A DNA stretch of 64,000 bases from positions 51,689,959-51,753,958 of the forward strand of contig OZ038508.1 in the NCBI GenBank assembly GCA_964036315.1, read 5' to 3'. A program made the translations under genes and the position numbers. Position 1 is the first letter of the stretch; every line of letters starts with the position of its first letter. The notes under the pieces are model-generated. The model did no database searches, was not told where the DNA came from, and saw only the letters and a list, made by a program, of their open reading frames with translations. Below, piece by piece: positions 1-11,384 of the stretch. This DNA comes from Acanthosepion esculentum (taxonomy: Eukaryota > Mollusca > Cephalopoda > Sepiida > Sepiidae).

Positions 1-41
1 GCCTTCAACTACAGATAAAATATATTTCTGGTAACTTTGCT

Positions 42-148
42 ATAAATACGTATTGTTGCTAATTTCACCATAAATACGTATTGTTGCTAATTTCACTACA
101 AATATGTATTGTTGATAATTTTTTTTATATAAAAATGTATTGCTGGGG
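42..148. repeat. Short minisatellite, about 31-bp unit, three degenerate copies
   Basis: Three successive copies share TATTGTTGCTAATTTCAC-like units. The last runs into AAAATGTATTGCTGG, whose reverse complement is the core of the large array at 38.83-39.45 kb, so the two arrays appear related. A fragment resembling the body of SINE family A (cccatagctgg) follows at about 155-170. No coding potential is seen. Confidence 0.6.
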
Positions 149-199
149 GTTTACTATTTGCCCATAGCTGGAGCCCTAACGGGTGTTACCACCCCGAGC

Positions 200-743
200 C
201 AGAGTGGAACTAGGAACAACGGCAATTAAGAGGTGATTCCACAACCCTCAAAACTTCCAATCTGCTGATCAGAAGCCTTGCTGCCTGATGTAGTTTATCA
301 TCATACCAGTAATTTAAAAGAAATGGAGAAAAAAAACATTTTCTGAAATAAATTTTACATCTATATCATAAAATGACATTTTCAAACGCTTTGTTCAAAG
401 TTTTGCACAGTTACTTTTTGGTGAAAAAAATGCAGCAATTTTTGTCTATTTTCAACTGACCTCGCATTTACCTGGTGCTATCTCTCGAAGCTTCTTTAAA
501 GTAAGTGTATTTGTAAGGTTGCTTTTGGTTGAAAGCGCAACTAAATTAAACAAGAATTAACTGAACTGATTTTATCAGTATTGATATCATATGTGGAGTA
601 CGGTTTTCTAAAGACTGAAAACGTTTGCCTGAGATGAAATATTAGAATATGTTTAGTTCAGATAATTGAAAAATGTTCAGGTGACTCCAATTTTCTCTTC
701 ATTTCTCATATATAGTTTAATCGCCAATGTCTTCTTTATGGGT
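200..743. other. AT-rich DNA, nothing recognised
   Basis: I see no open frame of note, no transposon ends and no tandem structure in this stretch. Confidence 0.4.
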
Positions 744-960
744 GTCGAGAAAACTTAATAAAGATAATGTACCCTCCGGCAGGATTCGAACCTTTGCAGG
801 AGAAACCACTTAAATCTGGCGTGCTTTTACCGCTCGTCTTTGTGAATTTCTTCATAGCCCCGCGGGTAAGATCACACCGGACAAGACGGTGGTTTCTTTC
901 CTGCAAAGAGGGACCCAGATTCGAATCCTGCCAGAGGGTACATTATTAAGTTTTCTCGAC
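744..960. repeat. Fold-back element with tRNA-like sequence in both arms
   Basis: The left arm begins gtcgagaaaacttaata and the right arm ends with its complement ttaagttttctcgac. Both arms carry a tRNA T-arm/B-box-like block (GATTCGAACCT on the left, AGATTCGAATCCTGCC on the right) next to a shared CCCTCYGGCAGG block. The arms are about 65-80 bases with small gaps. The short frame inside is not a gene. It could be two tRNA-derived SINE heads inserted head to head, or one hairpin MITE. Confidence 0.6.
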
Positions 961-1209
961 TACGCAGAACGGTAGACGAAATAAATCGTTTAAAATGAGT
1001 GTCTTCTCAAATAGACTCATTGAGGGGATTCCTGGTAGCCCTTGTCTTAAAGAAATACAAAAAATTGTTCTCACGGGTACAGACCCCACCTTCCAAAGGG
1101 ATTTATCTATGTAAAATATTTTTTTTTAATTGCTCAGTGGAAAATGTCATGATGCCATTTCTGACCTTAGGTATCTGGGCGAGACCCAGAAAGAAATGAG
1201 TACATATTA

Positions 1210-1221
1210 AAAATAAAAATA

Positions 1222-1311
<90 letters not shown>
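1210..1311. repeat. (TAA)n microsatellite
   Basis: An almost pure AAT/TAA tract of about 100 bases. It generates a poly-Ile frame on the minus strand, which is not a gene. Confidence 0.97.
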
Positions 1312-1319
1312 GTTAGGCA

Positions 1320-2580
1320 TGTCTGTTATGGGCTGATGCGCACTACATCTCTGTTCATGGGCGAGAGTAATGGCTAGGTATCGAGAAAGTTGTTCTTTAG
1401 TTTTAAGGATGGTATTTGAAACCACGTCTAGATACTTGGAAATGTCCTCAATTGGAGATAGTGTTAGAGGACTGTATTACTCAAACCTGAAGGTATTTAT
1501 AACTAGACTTCACTTTATCAAAACCTGCCACCATATTGCACACTCTTGGCTCTGGTGCATGTGCCTAGTTGACTCTTATGAGACTGGGCGCCATGATGGG
1601 TATATCGGGTTTTGAATAGCGTTACTTTATTGGCGTGGCACACTCTCGCTCAATAATAATAACTAGAGTACTACTACAGTACTATAGTGGTACTATAGTT
1701 ATCATAGTAGTAGTAGAATCTTAAATAGTCTTTAAACATGTACTTCAAATAAACTTTAAAGTAAAGAACTTTAAAGATAAAATAAATTAAAACGAAAATA
1801 TTTTGATACGCCATAGTAATTTCAAGTCTTATCGCTAGAAAATCAGTTTCACAAGCCTTCGTTAGTGATTTCACTCTTCATCGGTTGCCTTACCATTGTG
1901 ACACCGATGCTTGAGCTTATTAAAATATCGTTTGAAACAAAGAAAAGAGTTCTTTCGTAAAATACATCTATTGGATGCTTTAGTACACATCGTCAGTGAT
2001 GTTTCTAGCCGAGGTTCATTAGGGGTTTCGGGTCTTTCAGCATCGTACTCTCTCTCCACGGTGACCCAGCCGATACTGATCGGGTATCGACTTGTGTACC
2101 TTCTGTCAGCTACAACTTTTTCCATCTTCTAAACTACACACCATACTACTCTTCTTGGCAATTTATTGTCCAATCCCGGATAATTTCCGGTTCACCAGCA
2201 GTTCACGCTCTTCCATAAAAAAGGAAGGAAACACAGCCACAATTTCTATCTGATCAAGAATAGAGCGGCGTGCTTTGTTTGAAGTGGTAAGTACAGATTT
2301 GATTCCCCGCCCCGAGACATACGCACACACAGAGAAACGCACTCAAACATGACATTCTAACTGTACTTCCTATATGGCAGTGAATGCGGGACAGATTGTT
2401 TAACTATTCAATCAGAACAACTACTTTTATCTAAGCTATGTGCCCCTCTCTCTTTCCATTTCCTTCTCGGACGCTTAACGCAGCTTTGGTTTAATATGAT
2501 TTTTGAGTAGAAGAACAGTTTTCATTAGATTACAAAATTATTATAATTATTAAAGGAAACGATTATAATTATTAAAGAAA
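1320..2580. other. No recognisable gene or repeat
   Basis: Moderate-complexity AT-rich DNA. Short frames occur on both strands (for example 1871-2125 minus and 1911-2132 plus overlapping each other), but none has a recognisable motif. A short stretch at 2350-2400 (tatatggcagtgaatgcggga) weakly resembles the conserved segment of the RTE-like LINE near 48.03 kb. Confidence 0.4.
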
Positions 2581-2785
2581 TTTCTGTTTACTGGGGCTAT
2601 AAAAGGACACCATACGTGGACCTTGTATTCTCGGTTAAATAAAGCTCCCTTAAAGCCTATACCTGTGTACTTTTGTCATTATTGTAATGACAAAAGTACG
2701 CAGGTATAGGCTTTACGAAAGCTTTATTCAACTGAGAATACAAGGTCCGCGTATGGTGTCCTTTTATAGCCCCAGTAAACAGAAA
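2581..2785. repeat. 205-bp near-perfect palindrome (fold-back MITE)
   Basis: The outer ends are tttctgtttactggggctat and its complement, and the symmetry centre lies near 2683 in tcatta-ttg-taatga. The arms are about 100 bases each with only a few mismatches and a short indel, so the sequence would fold into one long hairpin. The minus-strand frame over it is an artefact. No target duplication was identified. Confidence 0.9.
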
Positions 2786-3005
2786 TAGCACTCTCAAAGA
2801 AAAGAGTAACAAAACAAGGGGAGACCACTCTTGATTATTCATAACAGGTATTAAATTTAAAAGGTCACTTGCAGTTCAGGGGCGAGTTTGTCCTCAACAT
2901 ATCATTAGGTCACGAAACGTGATTTAACCCCTCACTTCAAACAACTGCCTTTATCTACGATGAACTTTTCTCCAATACTTCTTTCTTTTTGTCTCTCTAT
3001 GTTCC

Positions 3006-3006
3006 T

Positions 3007-3037
<31 letters not shown>

Positions 3038-3050
3038 ATCTCTCTTTCAT
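3006..3050. repeat. (TC)n microsatellite
   Basis: A run of CT dinucleotides with a few interruptions. It creates a spurious Glu/Arg-rich frame on the minus strand. Confidence 0.95.
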
Positions 3051-3214
3051 TTTCTGTTTTACTCTTTATGTCCCTCTCTCTTTCAGTTTCCTTCTCAGTA
3101 TCTGTGATACAAAGCGCGACGCACAACATACATAGGTAGGTGCAAGCGTATTAATATATAGATGTTCCTATGATAGCGTTTCATATGCTCAGTTCAAAAG
3201 TCGTTAACAGTGAA

Positions 3215-3345
3215 TTGACGAACCCCGCCCTGTTAGATTAGCAAGTTCGTTCTGCAGATCAATTCACTTCTGCAGCGAATTCGATCCCCACCGGGTGATC
3301 TACATTTGCGTCCTTGTTCCAAATTAGGTTAAAGATAATAAACAT
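3215..3345 (+). mobile_element. tRNA-derived SINE, family B, degenerate copy
   Basis: Contains ttagattagcaagttcgttctg, a B-box-like gaattcgatccccaccgggt and a body ccttgttccaaattaggtt. These match, with divergence, the better copies at 44.55 and 58.59 kb (gtgtaatggttag, ttcgatcctcactgggtg, cttgagccaaatctaagc). A non-coding Pol III retroposon that depends on a LINE for movement. Confidence 0.6.
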
Positions 3346-3357
3346 TTATTTTGACGC

Positions 3358-3550
3358 CCAGGCGTGGAAAGTGGTCAGCAAGCTAGATTTGCAGTCTGTA
3401 CAGAGTTTGGTCCCCACTGGCTAAACAATACTTGTGGTCTTTTGTTGTGCTAAGTATAGTAACTATTTATATAGAGTCCAATACTTACCGAGCGTCTTAT
3501 AAGTTCGAGCCTTGTGCCAAATTATTCTTTCGCTAAGTAAATCGATACAA
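3358..3550 (+). mobile_element. SINE family B, two further fragments in tandem
   Basis: At 3358-3470 the block ggcgtggaaagtggtcagcaagct ... gtttggtccccactgg matches the tRNA-like head of family B. At 3476-3550 the block gcgtcttataagttcgagccttgtgccaaat resembles the 3' body. Together with the neighbour at 3215 this gives a head-to-tail run of partial copies. Confidence 0.55.
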
Positions 3551-3690
3551 ACACATACCTTTCATCTTTCTTTTCTCCTCTTCACATCTTTTTAGAAGGG
3601 CCTTCTGTGAATTTGTTTATTGCCTTCGATTACAAACGCTTAAATTCTGTATTTATGGAGATGCTTAATATTTTTAAATCTTTTTCTTGT

Positions 3691-3693
3691 ATA

Positions 3694-3737
<44 letters not shown>

Positions 3738-3808
3738 TATATACATACATATATATATATATATACATACATATATATATATATATATACATACATATAT
3801 ATATATAT

Positions 3809-3839
<31 letters not shown>

Positions 3840-3980
3840 CATACATATATATATATATACATACATATATATATATATACATACATATATATATATATAC
3901 ATACATATATATATATATATACATACATATATATATATACATATACATATATATATATACATATATATATATACATATAC

Positions 3981-4014
<34 letters not shown>

Positions 4015-4028
4015 ATATATACATATAC

Positions 4029-4059
<31 letters not shown>

Positions 4060-4060
4060 C

Positions 4061-4091
<31 letters not shown>

Positions 4092-4166
4092 CATATGTAT
4101 ATATATATATATACATATGTATATATATATATATACATATGTATATATATATACATATATATATAC

Positions 4167-4258
<92 letters not shown>
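3691..4258. repeat. 570-bp (TA)n / TATATACA microsatellite
   Basis: An uninterrupted field of TA repeats with periodic ACATAC and ATGTAT variants in the middle 400 bases and pure TA at the end. It gives Tyr/Ile/His frames of 160-240 codons on both strands, all artefacts of dinucleotide composition. Confidence 0.99.
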
Positions 4259-4260
<2 letters not shown>

Positions 4261-5089
4261 ATTCTTATGCACAATTGTAAAAAGACACGTTCTCTGCATT
4301 TTTTTTATTTCTTCTTCATTTTCTAAAAACTTCCTTTTACACTCTGTTACAAATAATCCTTTTATTTATTCAAAAAAGAAATCCCAAATTACACAATAAC
4401 AAAATATTCTTTTCTCCCAACATCTTTTTCTGGATCTAAAAATGCAAACTTTACAGAAGATGTTTATTATTTGCGTATTTTTTGTTGCAAAGTTAAAAAG
4501 GGGGAAAAAAGGTAGGGAAAATATTCATGTTTTATGTTGTCTGTCGGAAAGCGTTCTTACATTTATAAACAAATGCTGTTAAAAAAGAAAGCCTGTACAT
4601 ATTTTTTTTTAATTAATAAAAAAAAAAATATATTAAATCTTTAAGGAGGGCTAGTTCAGTTTTTAGATTGTTTAACATGTTTTCCATCATAAAACGATTT
4701 TGAATTTATAGAAACATCAAGTATAGATTATAAAGCAAGAGTTTATTCCCTTATTCTCCCCTCTCTTATTGTTTCTTCTGAACTCTTTTTAATATCGTTA
4801 TTTAGTGGAAAAATAAGCATTTTTAACAGGTGAGGAGCTGAAAAGTTTTCAACTTGATGCACTTCTCAAAATAACCAAAACACCAAACTTTATATTTTAT
4901 TTTTTTTAATTTTATTTATTTATTTGTTTATTTATTTAGGTATCTCCAAACATTTGCTAAAAAAAGGATACATGATGAAAAAAATGTACAAGACAAAAAC
5001 AAAATCTTATCATCAAAACCATTGTGTTATCAATAAGATGAATGATCAAAGGATTTTTGATGTCAAAATTATTTTCTTTTTTAATCCTC
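4259..5089. other. AT-rich DNA without a gene
   Basis: Very AT-rich, with A and T homopolymer runs and a short TTTA tract near 4905-4940. No ORF, RNA gene or transposon end is recognised. Confidence 0.4.
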
Positions 5090-5320
5090 TTTAGAACCTT
5101 GGAAATTTTGGTTAAAAATCTTGTTTTCCTGGTGTCAACTTGGGACCATAAATTTGTACAGGAAATTTGAGCGTCTTTTTGTTAGAAAAACACATTGATT
5201 TGGAAATTCTTGCAAAAAAATGTCGGATTTTAATGAAACTTTCAGGAATTATTCACAAATGAATGAAACTATTTTTAAACGTTTCTTTTTTAGAAAACCT
5301 TTGTAAAAATATTTTTTGTT
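5090..5320 (-). repeat. Unclassified interspersed repeat R, copy 1
   Basis: This matches, in reverse complement, the segment at 13,680-13,925. Shared blocks include ttggttaaaaatcttgtt, ggaaattcttgcaaaaaa, ttttaatgaaactttcagga and ttattcacaaatgaatgaaa. Divergence is perhaps 20-25% by eye. No coding content is seen; it is probably the UTR or body of an old transposon. Confidence 0.65.
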
Positions 5321-5791
5321 TATGTTATCAGAAAATAAGAACAATAACTATAAAAAATTTAAAATTTATTGGATGTTATTTAACATTTCTTTAACAAGCG
5401 TAAAACTATAAAGCCAAATTCAATAAATAATGGAATGCATAAAATATTTAAAATTTATAAGTTTATTAGATAGTTAAAAAAACATTTATAAAAATAGGTT
5501 GTGTTCGTCATGTACTTTTATTTCAATTCTCTCTTTCTTACTTAAATTTCCCAAACATCCGACTGTCATTAGATCTGTCAACGCGCACCTCCATGCAAGA
5601 AAAATGGCTTTCTGCGATATTTTAAATTAAAGGTAAGTAATATGTTTCAATTCAGATTAATTAAACTTTCAAGCAGCTAATTTTCCTCATATGGTGTTTC
5701 AGAAAGGTATATTTTATTTTTTAAAGATATTTTTTAATAAAGGGAATTATGTTGTGTTGACAGATTTGTCGATATGGAAGATTATATAGAT

Positions 5792-6108
5792 ACTATTTAC
5801 ATTATGCGGACTATTGTCCTCATCATTGTCGCCATATTTATTACAACGTTTCGGCCGTTGTACGTTCCGGCCTTCTTCAGATGGTTGGAATGTCGAACTG
5901 AACCCTTTATTTCGCTCACTGGGGTAGACTGTTCTAGTTTCACGTGCCATGTTTAATGGATGTCAGTTATCAGTTATCTCCTGTTCATTTATCCCTCTGA
6001 AAGTTCTCCACAGCCTTAACCGGGTATTGAATTCACACTCTTTGGGTCCTATCACTGGATATAACCAATGCTTTTATCCACTGTGCCATGCGTCCTGAGA
6101 CAGATAAT
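5792..6108 (-). mobile_element. tRNA-derived SINE, family C, with 15-bp target duplication
   Basis: Read on the minus strand it starts with an A-box-like tggcacagtggataaaagca and a B-box-like gagtgtgaattcaataccc, then a body ending in gtaaatagta. It is flanked by the direct repeat GAAGATTATATAGAT at 5777-5791 and 6109-6123, which is strong evidence of target-primed insertion. Related copies lie at 20,455-20,745 and 46,993-47,330. The body contains a hammerhead-like motif near 5836-5886. The short frames here are not genes. Confidence 0.85.
5836..5886 (-). ncRNA. Hammerhead-ribozyme-like motif in SINE C
   Basis: On the minus strand the order is CTGAAGA, a spacer A, GGCC ... GGCC (a possible 4-bp stem II), GAAAC, GTT, then GTA as a permitted NUH triplet. 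This matches the core CUGANGA / GAAA / NUH with a 2-bp stem III of the short type. The single A between the core and stem II is non-canonical, and stem I is poor (AT with AT, then a gapped CCAT with ATGG). I regard it as a degenerate or structurally related motif. It could be inactive. Confidence 0.45.
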
Positions 6109-6123
6109 GAAGATTATATAGAT

Positions 6124-6829
6124 TTTTACTTATAATAAAAAAGATAATTCCAATCAATGTAAATTAGGTTTGAAATACAGCAAAGTATTTTACTGTGTTT
6201 CAAACCGAAATGTTAAATTTAAACTATTAGCACGAAATTAAAGCTAAAAGAAAAACTTCAAAAGATTTTTCATTTTTTTAAATGCATTTTAATCCATTGG
6301 GGTATCGCATTTATATTTATTTATATATATATATATATTTTTTAAACTGGCTTCTTGGTCGGAGTGAAATTTTTTCAGAACCACATATTTTAACTTAATG
6401 CAAAAGTTTACCAGTATATCTTTGACAACATATTTTATTCATGTAAATTCATGACATCATTATTCAGTCATCAAATTATTTCCCCTGGCATTTCTGTGAC
6501 TTTGCGCCACGTTGTAGCTGAATTGCTTATTTCATTTTATGAAGATTTTGCAAATGTTTCCAATAAATTCATAGCATCATTATTCAGTCAACAAATTATT
6601 TTCCCATGTTTTCGCCATAGTTCAGCTAAATTGTAAATATTTGGTTAATGCAAAAATTTCCAGCATGCATCTGTTACTAATATAAATTCGCAGTAAGAAC
6701 TCGAGTCGTATCCTTAAATAGCCACGTCAGTTCTAGACGCTCATGCGGATGTCATACATAGCATCCAACTAAGAAATGTCTAAACTCTTAACTATATACA
6801 ACCGTTTCAGATCAATAATTAGAAATGGC
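6124..6829. other. AT-rich DNA with a short internal duplication
   Basis: The block atgacatcattattcagtcatcaaattatttcc near 6451 recurs at about 6570 with changes. Both are followed by similar text ending in gttgtagctgaattg / agttcagctaaattg, so this is a roughly 120-bp diverged tandem pair. No gene is seen. Confidence 0.5.
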
Positions 6830-7065
6830 TTCGAACGAATGAATAAAAAAAGACTATTCCTCAACAGATTTCATAGACTGGCGCTACAGAATCATAAACA
6901 AAGAATCACTTGAAGACTTTCAATGGCAGCAACAACTAAAATGGATAGCACACGTAATGCGAAGAGAAAATAATGGCATAATCAAGATGTTGACATTCCA
7001 CATTACTACAAACGAAATGTCAGGAAGGCTATAGAAGCCCCCATCAGTACTAGAAAGAGTGATAA
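6830..7065 (+). pseudogene. RTE-like LINE fragment, 3' end of reverse transcriptase ORF
   Basis: The plus-strand frame around 6920 reads WQQQLKWIAHVMRRENNG, followed by a short hydrophobic stretch. This corresponds to the QLRWxGHVxRR segment near the C terminus of RTE-type LINE ORFs. Upstream and downstream the frame is broken. Only the terminal part survives, as expected for 5'-truncated and decayed LINE copies. Confidence 0.6.
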
Positions 7066-7292
7066 CAGTTAGTGGACTTCAGAAACCTATTTTTCTGAAG
7101 AACTTTTTAAAGCGAAATATTTTATAAATTTCAATCGGCAGTAACGCTAAATGTTCGGTCATGTGTTTCCTGTATAAAAAAAAGGAGTCGACCGTAGTCG
7201 GGATCATCGAGTCGATGCGAACAATCCTTGCTTTAGCGGCATAGTATGTACTTCGCCAGGGCTAAATACAGTTTAGAATTCAGAGTTTTCCT

Positions 7293-7588
7293 TCTCTTAG
7301 ACTGGTTGCCTTGGATGGAGAACCATCCATCCCATCCTGTCCTATTATTGAGATCAGTCGGATTCATACTTTTACCATCGAAGGCTATAGAACCCAGTCT
7401 GTCCTATTATTGAAGAGTTGGATTCATATCTGTGCTATCCAATGTTATAGAACCCACTCTGTCCTATTATTAATTTGGGTTCATACCTTTCCCAAGAGTA
7501 TTAGCACATAAGTGAATGCAATGAACTCGACTGGAAATTGAACTCGGCTCTCTGATTCCTTAATTCGAGCCACTATCCATTACTCTTT
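7293..7588 (-). mobile_element. tRNA-derived SINE, family A, with internal triplication
   Basis: On the minus strand it begins gagtaatggatagtggctcg (A-box-like) and continues through gagccgagttcaatttccag (B-box region) and cacttatgtgctaatactc. The body block for tatagaacccagtctgtcctattattg is present three times in a row, each followed by ggattcatac-like text. That internal tandem is absent from the copies at 43.5 and 60.6 kb. The copy is cut off in the 3' half. Confidence 0.8.
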
Positions 7589-7589
7589 C

Positions 7590-8350
7590 CTGCATGGAAA
7601 CGGCTAATTACCAATCTCATTAGTAATCAGAATATTTACATGAACTTTTTTGAAATTTTTGCAATATCTTCACCTCTTTCGAATGAGCAACCAGATAAAA
7701 AGTCCTGTAAACTGATGGTGACAGGATTAGAAATAATTTCACATGCAGAACTTCCCATACAAATCTACACGATCGTTTCCTGATGCACATTTGTAAGAAA
7801 ATTAGGAAAATATACAGTTATCAATGGTGTTGGAATAGTTCTAAACATTGCAAATAAAAGCTAAGTGGCTTAGCCTAAGTAAATAACACTGGGATCGATT
7901 TGCTACTGAATTAATATTATAAACAGAACGCCCATTCTAAATCGATAAAAAATGGACGTTTTTCGCCCCTGACACGTATCGCAGACTAAGAAAGATCTAA
8001 AAAATGATAATCTACAAAAATTATTTCCCAGAAAAAGTTTCCCTGTTTTTTACGAGTGGACCAGTCTGTTTAAGTAGTTTCCGAATTCTAGCACTGGGAT
8101 AGGTTAATCGATACTTCGAAAAAATGCACTAGGTTAGGTTCGATCTCTTGAAGATAAAATTCAAATTCCGGTTGGTACATAGACCCCTTATATGGAAAAT
8201 GGAACAATAATGTTTTGTTTTGTTTTTTTGCTTTATTAAAACTTGATTTGTTTGCTAATTTTAGTGATTGGCATAGTGGATGAAAGATGAGACGAATCAA
8301 GGTAGCGAAACGGCAACAGCAAGTAGTCTTTTTTACTAGTTTTTCAATCA
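7590..8350. other. AT-rich DNA, nothing recognised
   Basis: No motif-bearing frame or repeat structure is seen. The minus frame at 8088-8363 has no recognisable domain. Confidence 0.4.
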
Positions 8351-8359
8351 ATATTATCC

Positions 8360-8880
8360 CCAAGAGCCACTCAATGTAAAAGTGTGTAGTTTATCACTAC
8401 ATGTAGGAAAAACAACGGTTAACCCTTGACTTGAAGAAGATCGTTGTGGTTGGGAAAGCATCTTTTCAGGAGTCTGTTCCACAAAGTAGCAATTCTTGGA
8501 CCATTGGAATAAGAGAGGCATGAGGATGAGTTTACCCTGTGTACATGACATGACGTGTCCTCATTGTGAAAGACTGAAACCGATGAAACTAAGGAATTTA
8601 CCACGTCTGAACATTTGCCATAGAAATAGCGGTAAAGCAACGAAAAGTTGGAAAAGGGCTGTAGGGTAGAAAATAATTCATTTCCCACAAGGCCGTGTAA
8701 AGGCTTATTCAGCGCTGGAAAATGATAATTGGTTCAACTCCAGCCCAGATATGGCAGCAATACACCATTTTTGATCTGATATGATTTTTGTAAAGATAGA
8801 CCATAGTAGGATAAGTCAAATACTTTCTTCAGTGACACAAGGAACCGACCAATTTTCTGCATTTTTAACTATGAATTCAC
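8360..8880 (-). pseudogene. Jockey/CR1-like LINE fragment, RT ORF C-terminal end
   Basis: The minus-strand translation contains LFSTLQPFSNFSLLYRYFYG, later RIATLWNRLLKRCFPNHNDL and a following LTVVFPT in another frame. These align with the C-terminal region of the better copy at 52.66-53.74 kb (LFYKYFHGNC, SRLWNSLPYYCFPDKYNLQ). Frameshifts separate the blocks. The beginning (minus strand, about 8860) preserves an LxxLGL-type region only weakly. Confidence 0.7.
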
Positions 8881-9500
8881 TTGAGATTTAGGTTTAGGTC
8901 TTGAAGGCAACACTCCTCCCTCTCTCTTTCTCTCTCTCTCTCTCTCTTCTTTTCATCAGGCTTAAGAAATCTGAACGGAAATATCTTGCACAACGCATTG
9001 TCGAATGTTCTTTCATTACCGCCTAAAATATATATTTTATATTGTGTTCATTTTGTGTCTGGGTTTGAGAATAAAGTGTAATTGTAATAAAAATGTGCTA
9101 TAGTTCTTCGCAAAATTTTCAACTTGCATCTTTTTTCCTCCGATTATTAACAAACTCAATTTTCATACCTGTTCAAAACAGCGAAAGGTTCGCTATTTGA
9201 ACTGAGCTGAGCTGCGCATGCTTCGGAAAATAGCGATTAACCGACGCATGCGCATGTTTTGGGAAAAACCTTATTAAATTGTTTCCTTTAATATCGTCCG
9301 ACTGTAACGAAGAAAAGGAAAACAAGCACTTTTAATAGAACTGATTTAACATTAAGGATTTCATGTGAATAGAAAATAAAAGAAGGGGACAAAAAGGATG
9401 AATAGGTTGGGTAAAGAGAAAGGAAGTAATTAAAGATCCGAAATAAAATAGGGGATAAGGAAGAAGGACAATAGAAGGAAGAGGGGCGGTGAATACAATT
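8881..9500. other. Low-information stretch with a short TC tract
   Basis: A (TC)n run lies at about 8921-8947. Near 9200-9260 a pair of related octamers (tgcgcatgctt, cgcatgcgcatg) gives local GC richness. No gene is seen. Confidence 0.4.
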
Positions 9501-9515
9501 AAGAAGTTACAGTAA

Positions 9516-9516
9516 C

Positions 9517-9563
<47 letters not shown>

Positions 9564-9695
9564 AAAGGATTTGAAGGGAAGAGGAGATCCAAATTGAGTG
9601 AAAGAAAGAAAGAAAGTCATATATATTTAGCCAGATAAAGAGAGATGATGACATAATGACGAAATTACAGTATAAGAAAGAAAGAAAGAAAGAAA
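9516..9695. repeat. (GAAA)n microsatellites, three blocks
   Basis: AAAG repeats at 9518-9565, 9600-9617 and 9677-9695. The two shorter blocks are each followed by a near-identical unit, gtcatatatayttagcca, and by agagatgaRKacataa-like text, so the unit itself is duplicated. The Phe/Leu/Ser-rich minus frames are artefacts. Confidence 0.9.
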
Positions 9696-10171
9696 AGTCA
9701 TATATACTTAGCCATGTAGAAAGAGATGAGTAAATAACGGGGAAAAAAAAAACGAACAAATTATCAATAAGTTTGAGGAAAGAGAGATAAGTGCTAATGT
9801 CGGAGAAAGTTCAAAATAACAGAGAGTTAAAATTAAAAATAAAATAAAATAAAAAAGTAAAAAATAAATTAAAAAAATTAGCAGAATAAAACGTCTGCGT
9901 TGGGTGTTGGGGGTGGGGACGTGCCACGTGCAGAAAACAAAAGAAAATAGAGTCAAGCAAACAAAAAGCGGAAGCCGAATTTCCGGCCATCAATTACGTC
10001 AGGAGAAATTATTGTGGCAACATTGGCCACCAATAGAATTAATTCTTAAAAAGAAGAAGCTCGTACCTTAAGCTTTCTCTGATTAAAAAAAAAAAAAAAA
10101 ATCTTCATCTGATTCTTTTTAAGAATACTTGAGTCAAAAGAATCAGCTGGAGTTTATCATAAAGATAAACC

Positions 10172-10500
10172 TCAGATAGGAGACAACATATTGGGAGCGA
10201 TATAATGTATGAAATTAAACGCTTTCTGATTGTTAGCAACATTTTCCCTGTAGGTCTTACTCATCCTTAACACCCCACTCGTTATTCCCAATATTCTCTG
10301 CATTCGTCGATTGAACCACATCTCTTTTAAGCCTTTTCTTCGCCTGTGAGGAGAGAAGTTTGTCCAAGATTCACTGCCATATGGGTGATTAGATCTGACA
10401 AAACAATTCATTATTTTCAAGGACATTTTCATATATCTTAATAATTTGCTTAGTTTCTGGAAGACATTTTTCTTTTTGGTGCCTGTTATTGAAATCCGAT
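10172..10500 (-). pseudogene. RTE-like LINE fragment, FQKLSK to RRMQRILG segment
   Basis: An open minus frame (10,172-10,579) carries [19 protein letters not shown], then YGSESWTNF and [14 protein letters not shown]. This is the conserved C-terminal portion of RTE-like ORFs (AFQKLSRVL, YGSECWT, EMWFYRRMLRI), also seen at 47.9-48.3 kb. The N-terminal half and the 3' end are absent, so this is a relic. The extension of the frame beyond about 10,500 is unrelated. Confidence 0.75.
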
Positions 10501-10577
10501 GGTTAAAAATGCTAGAACTAAACTCATAAACTTTGAAGATTTTTTGTTCTTGCAAATGAGTCGAGATCATAGAATTC

Positions 10578-11375
<798 letters not shown>

Positions 11376-11384
<9 letters not shown>

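Noticed and set aside
2932..3129. Glu/Arg-rich minus frame resembling a coiled-coil protein
   Set aside because: Generated by the (TC)n tract at 3,006-3,050; nothing conserved outside it.
3607..4326. Long open frames of 160-240 codons on both strands
   Set aside because: They are Tyr/Ile/His/Thr frames through a TA/ACATAC microsatellite, open because the repeat rarely makes stops.
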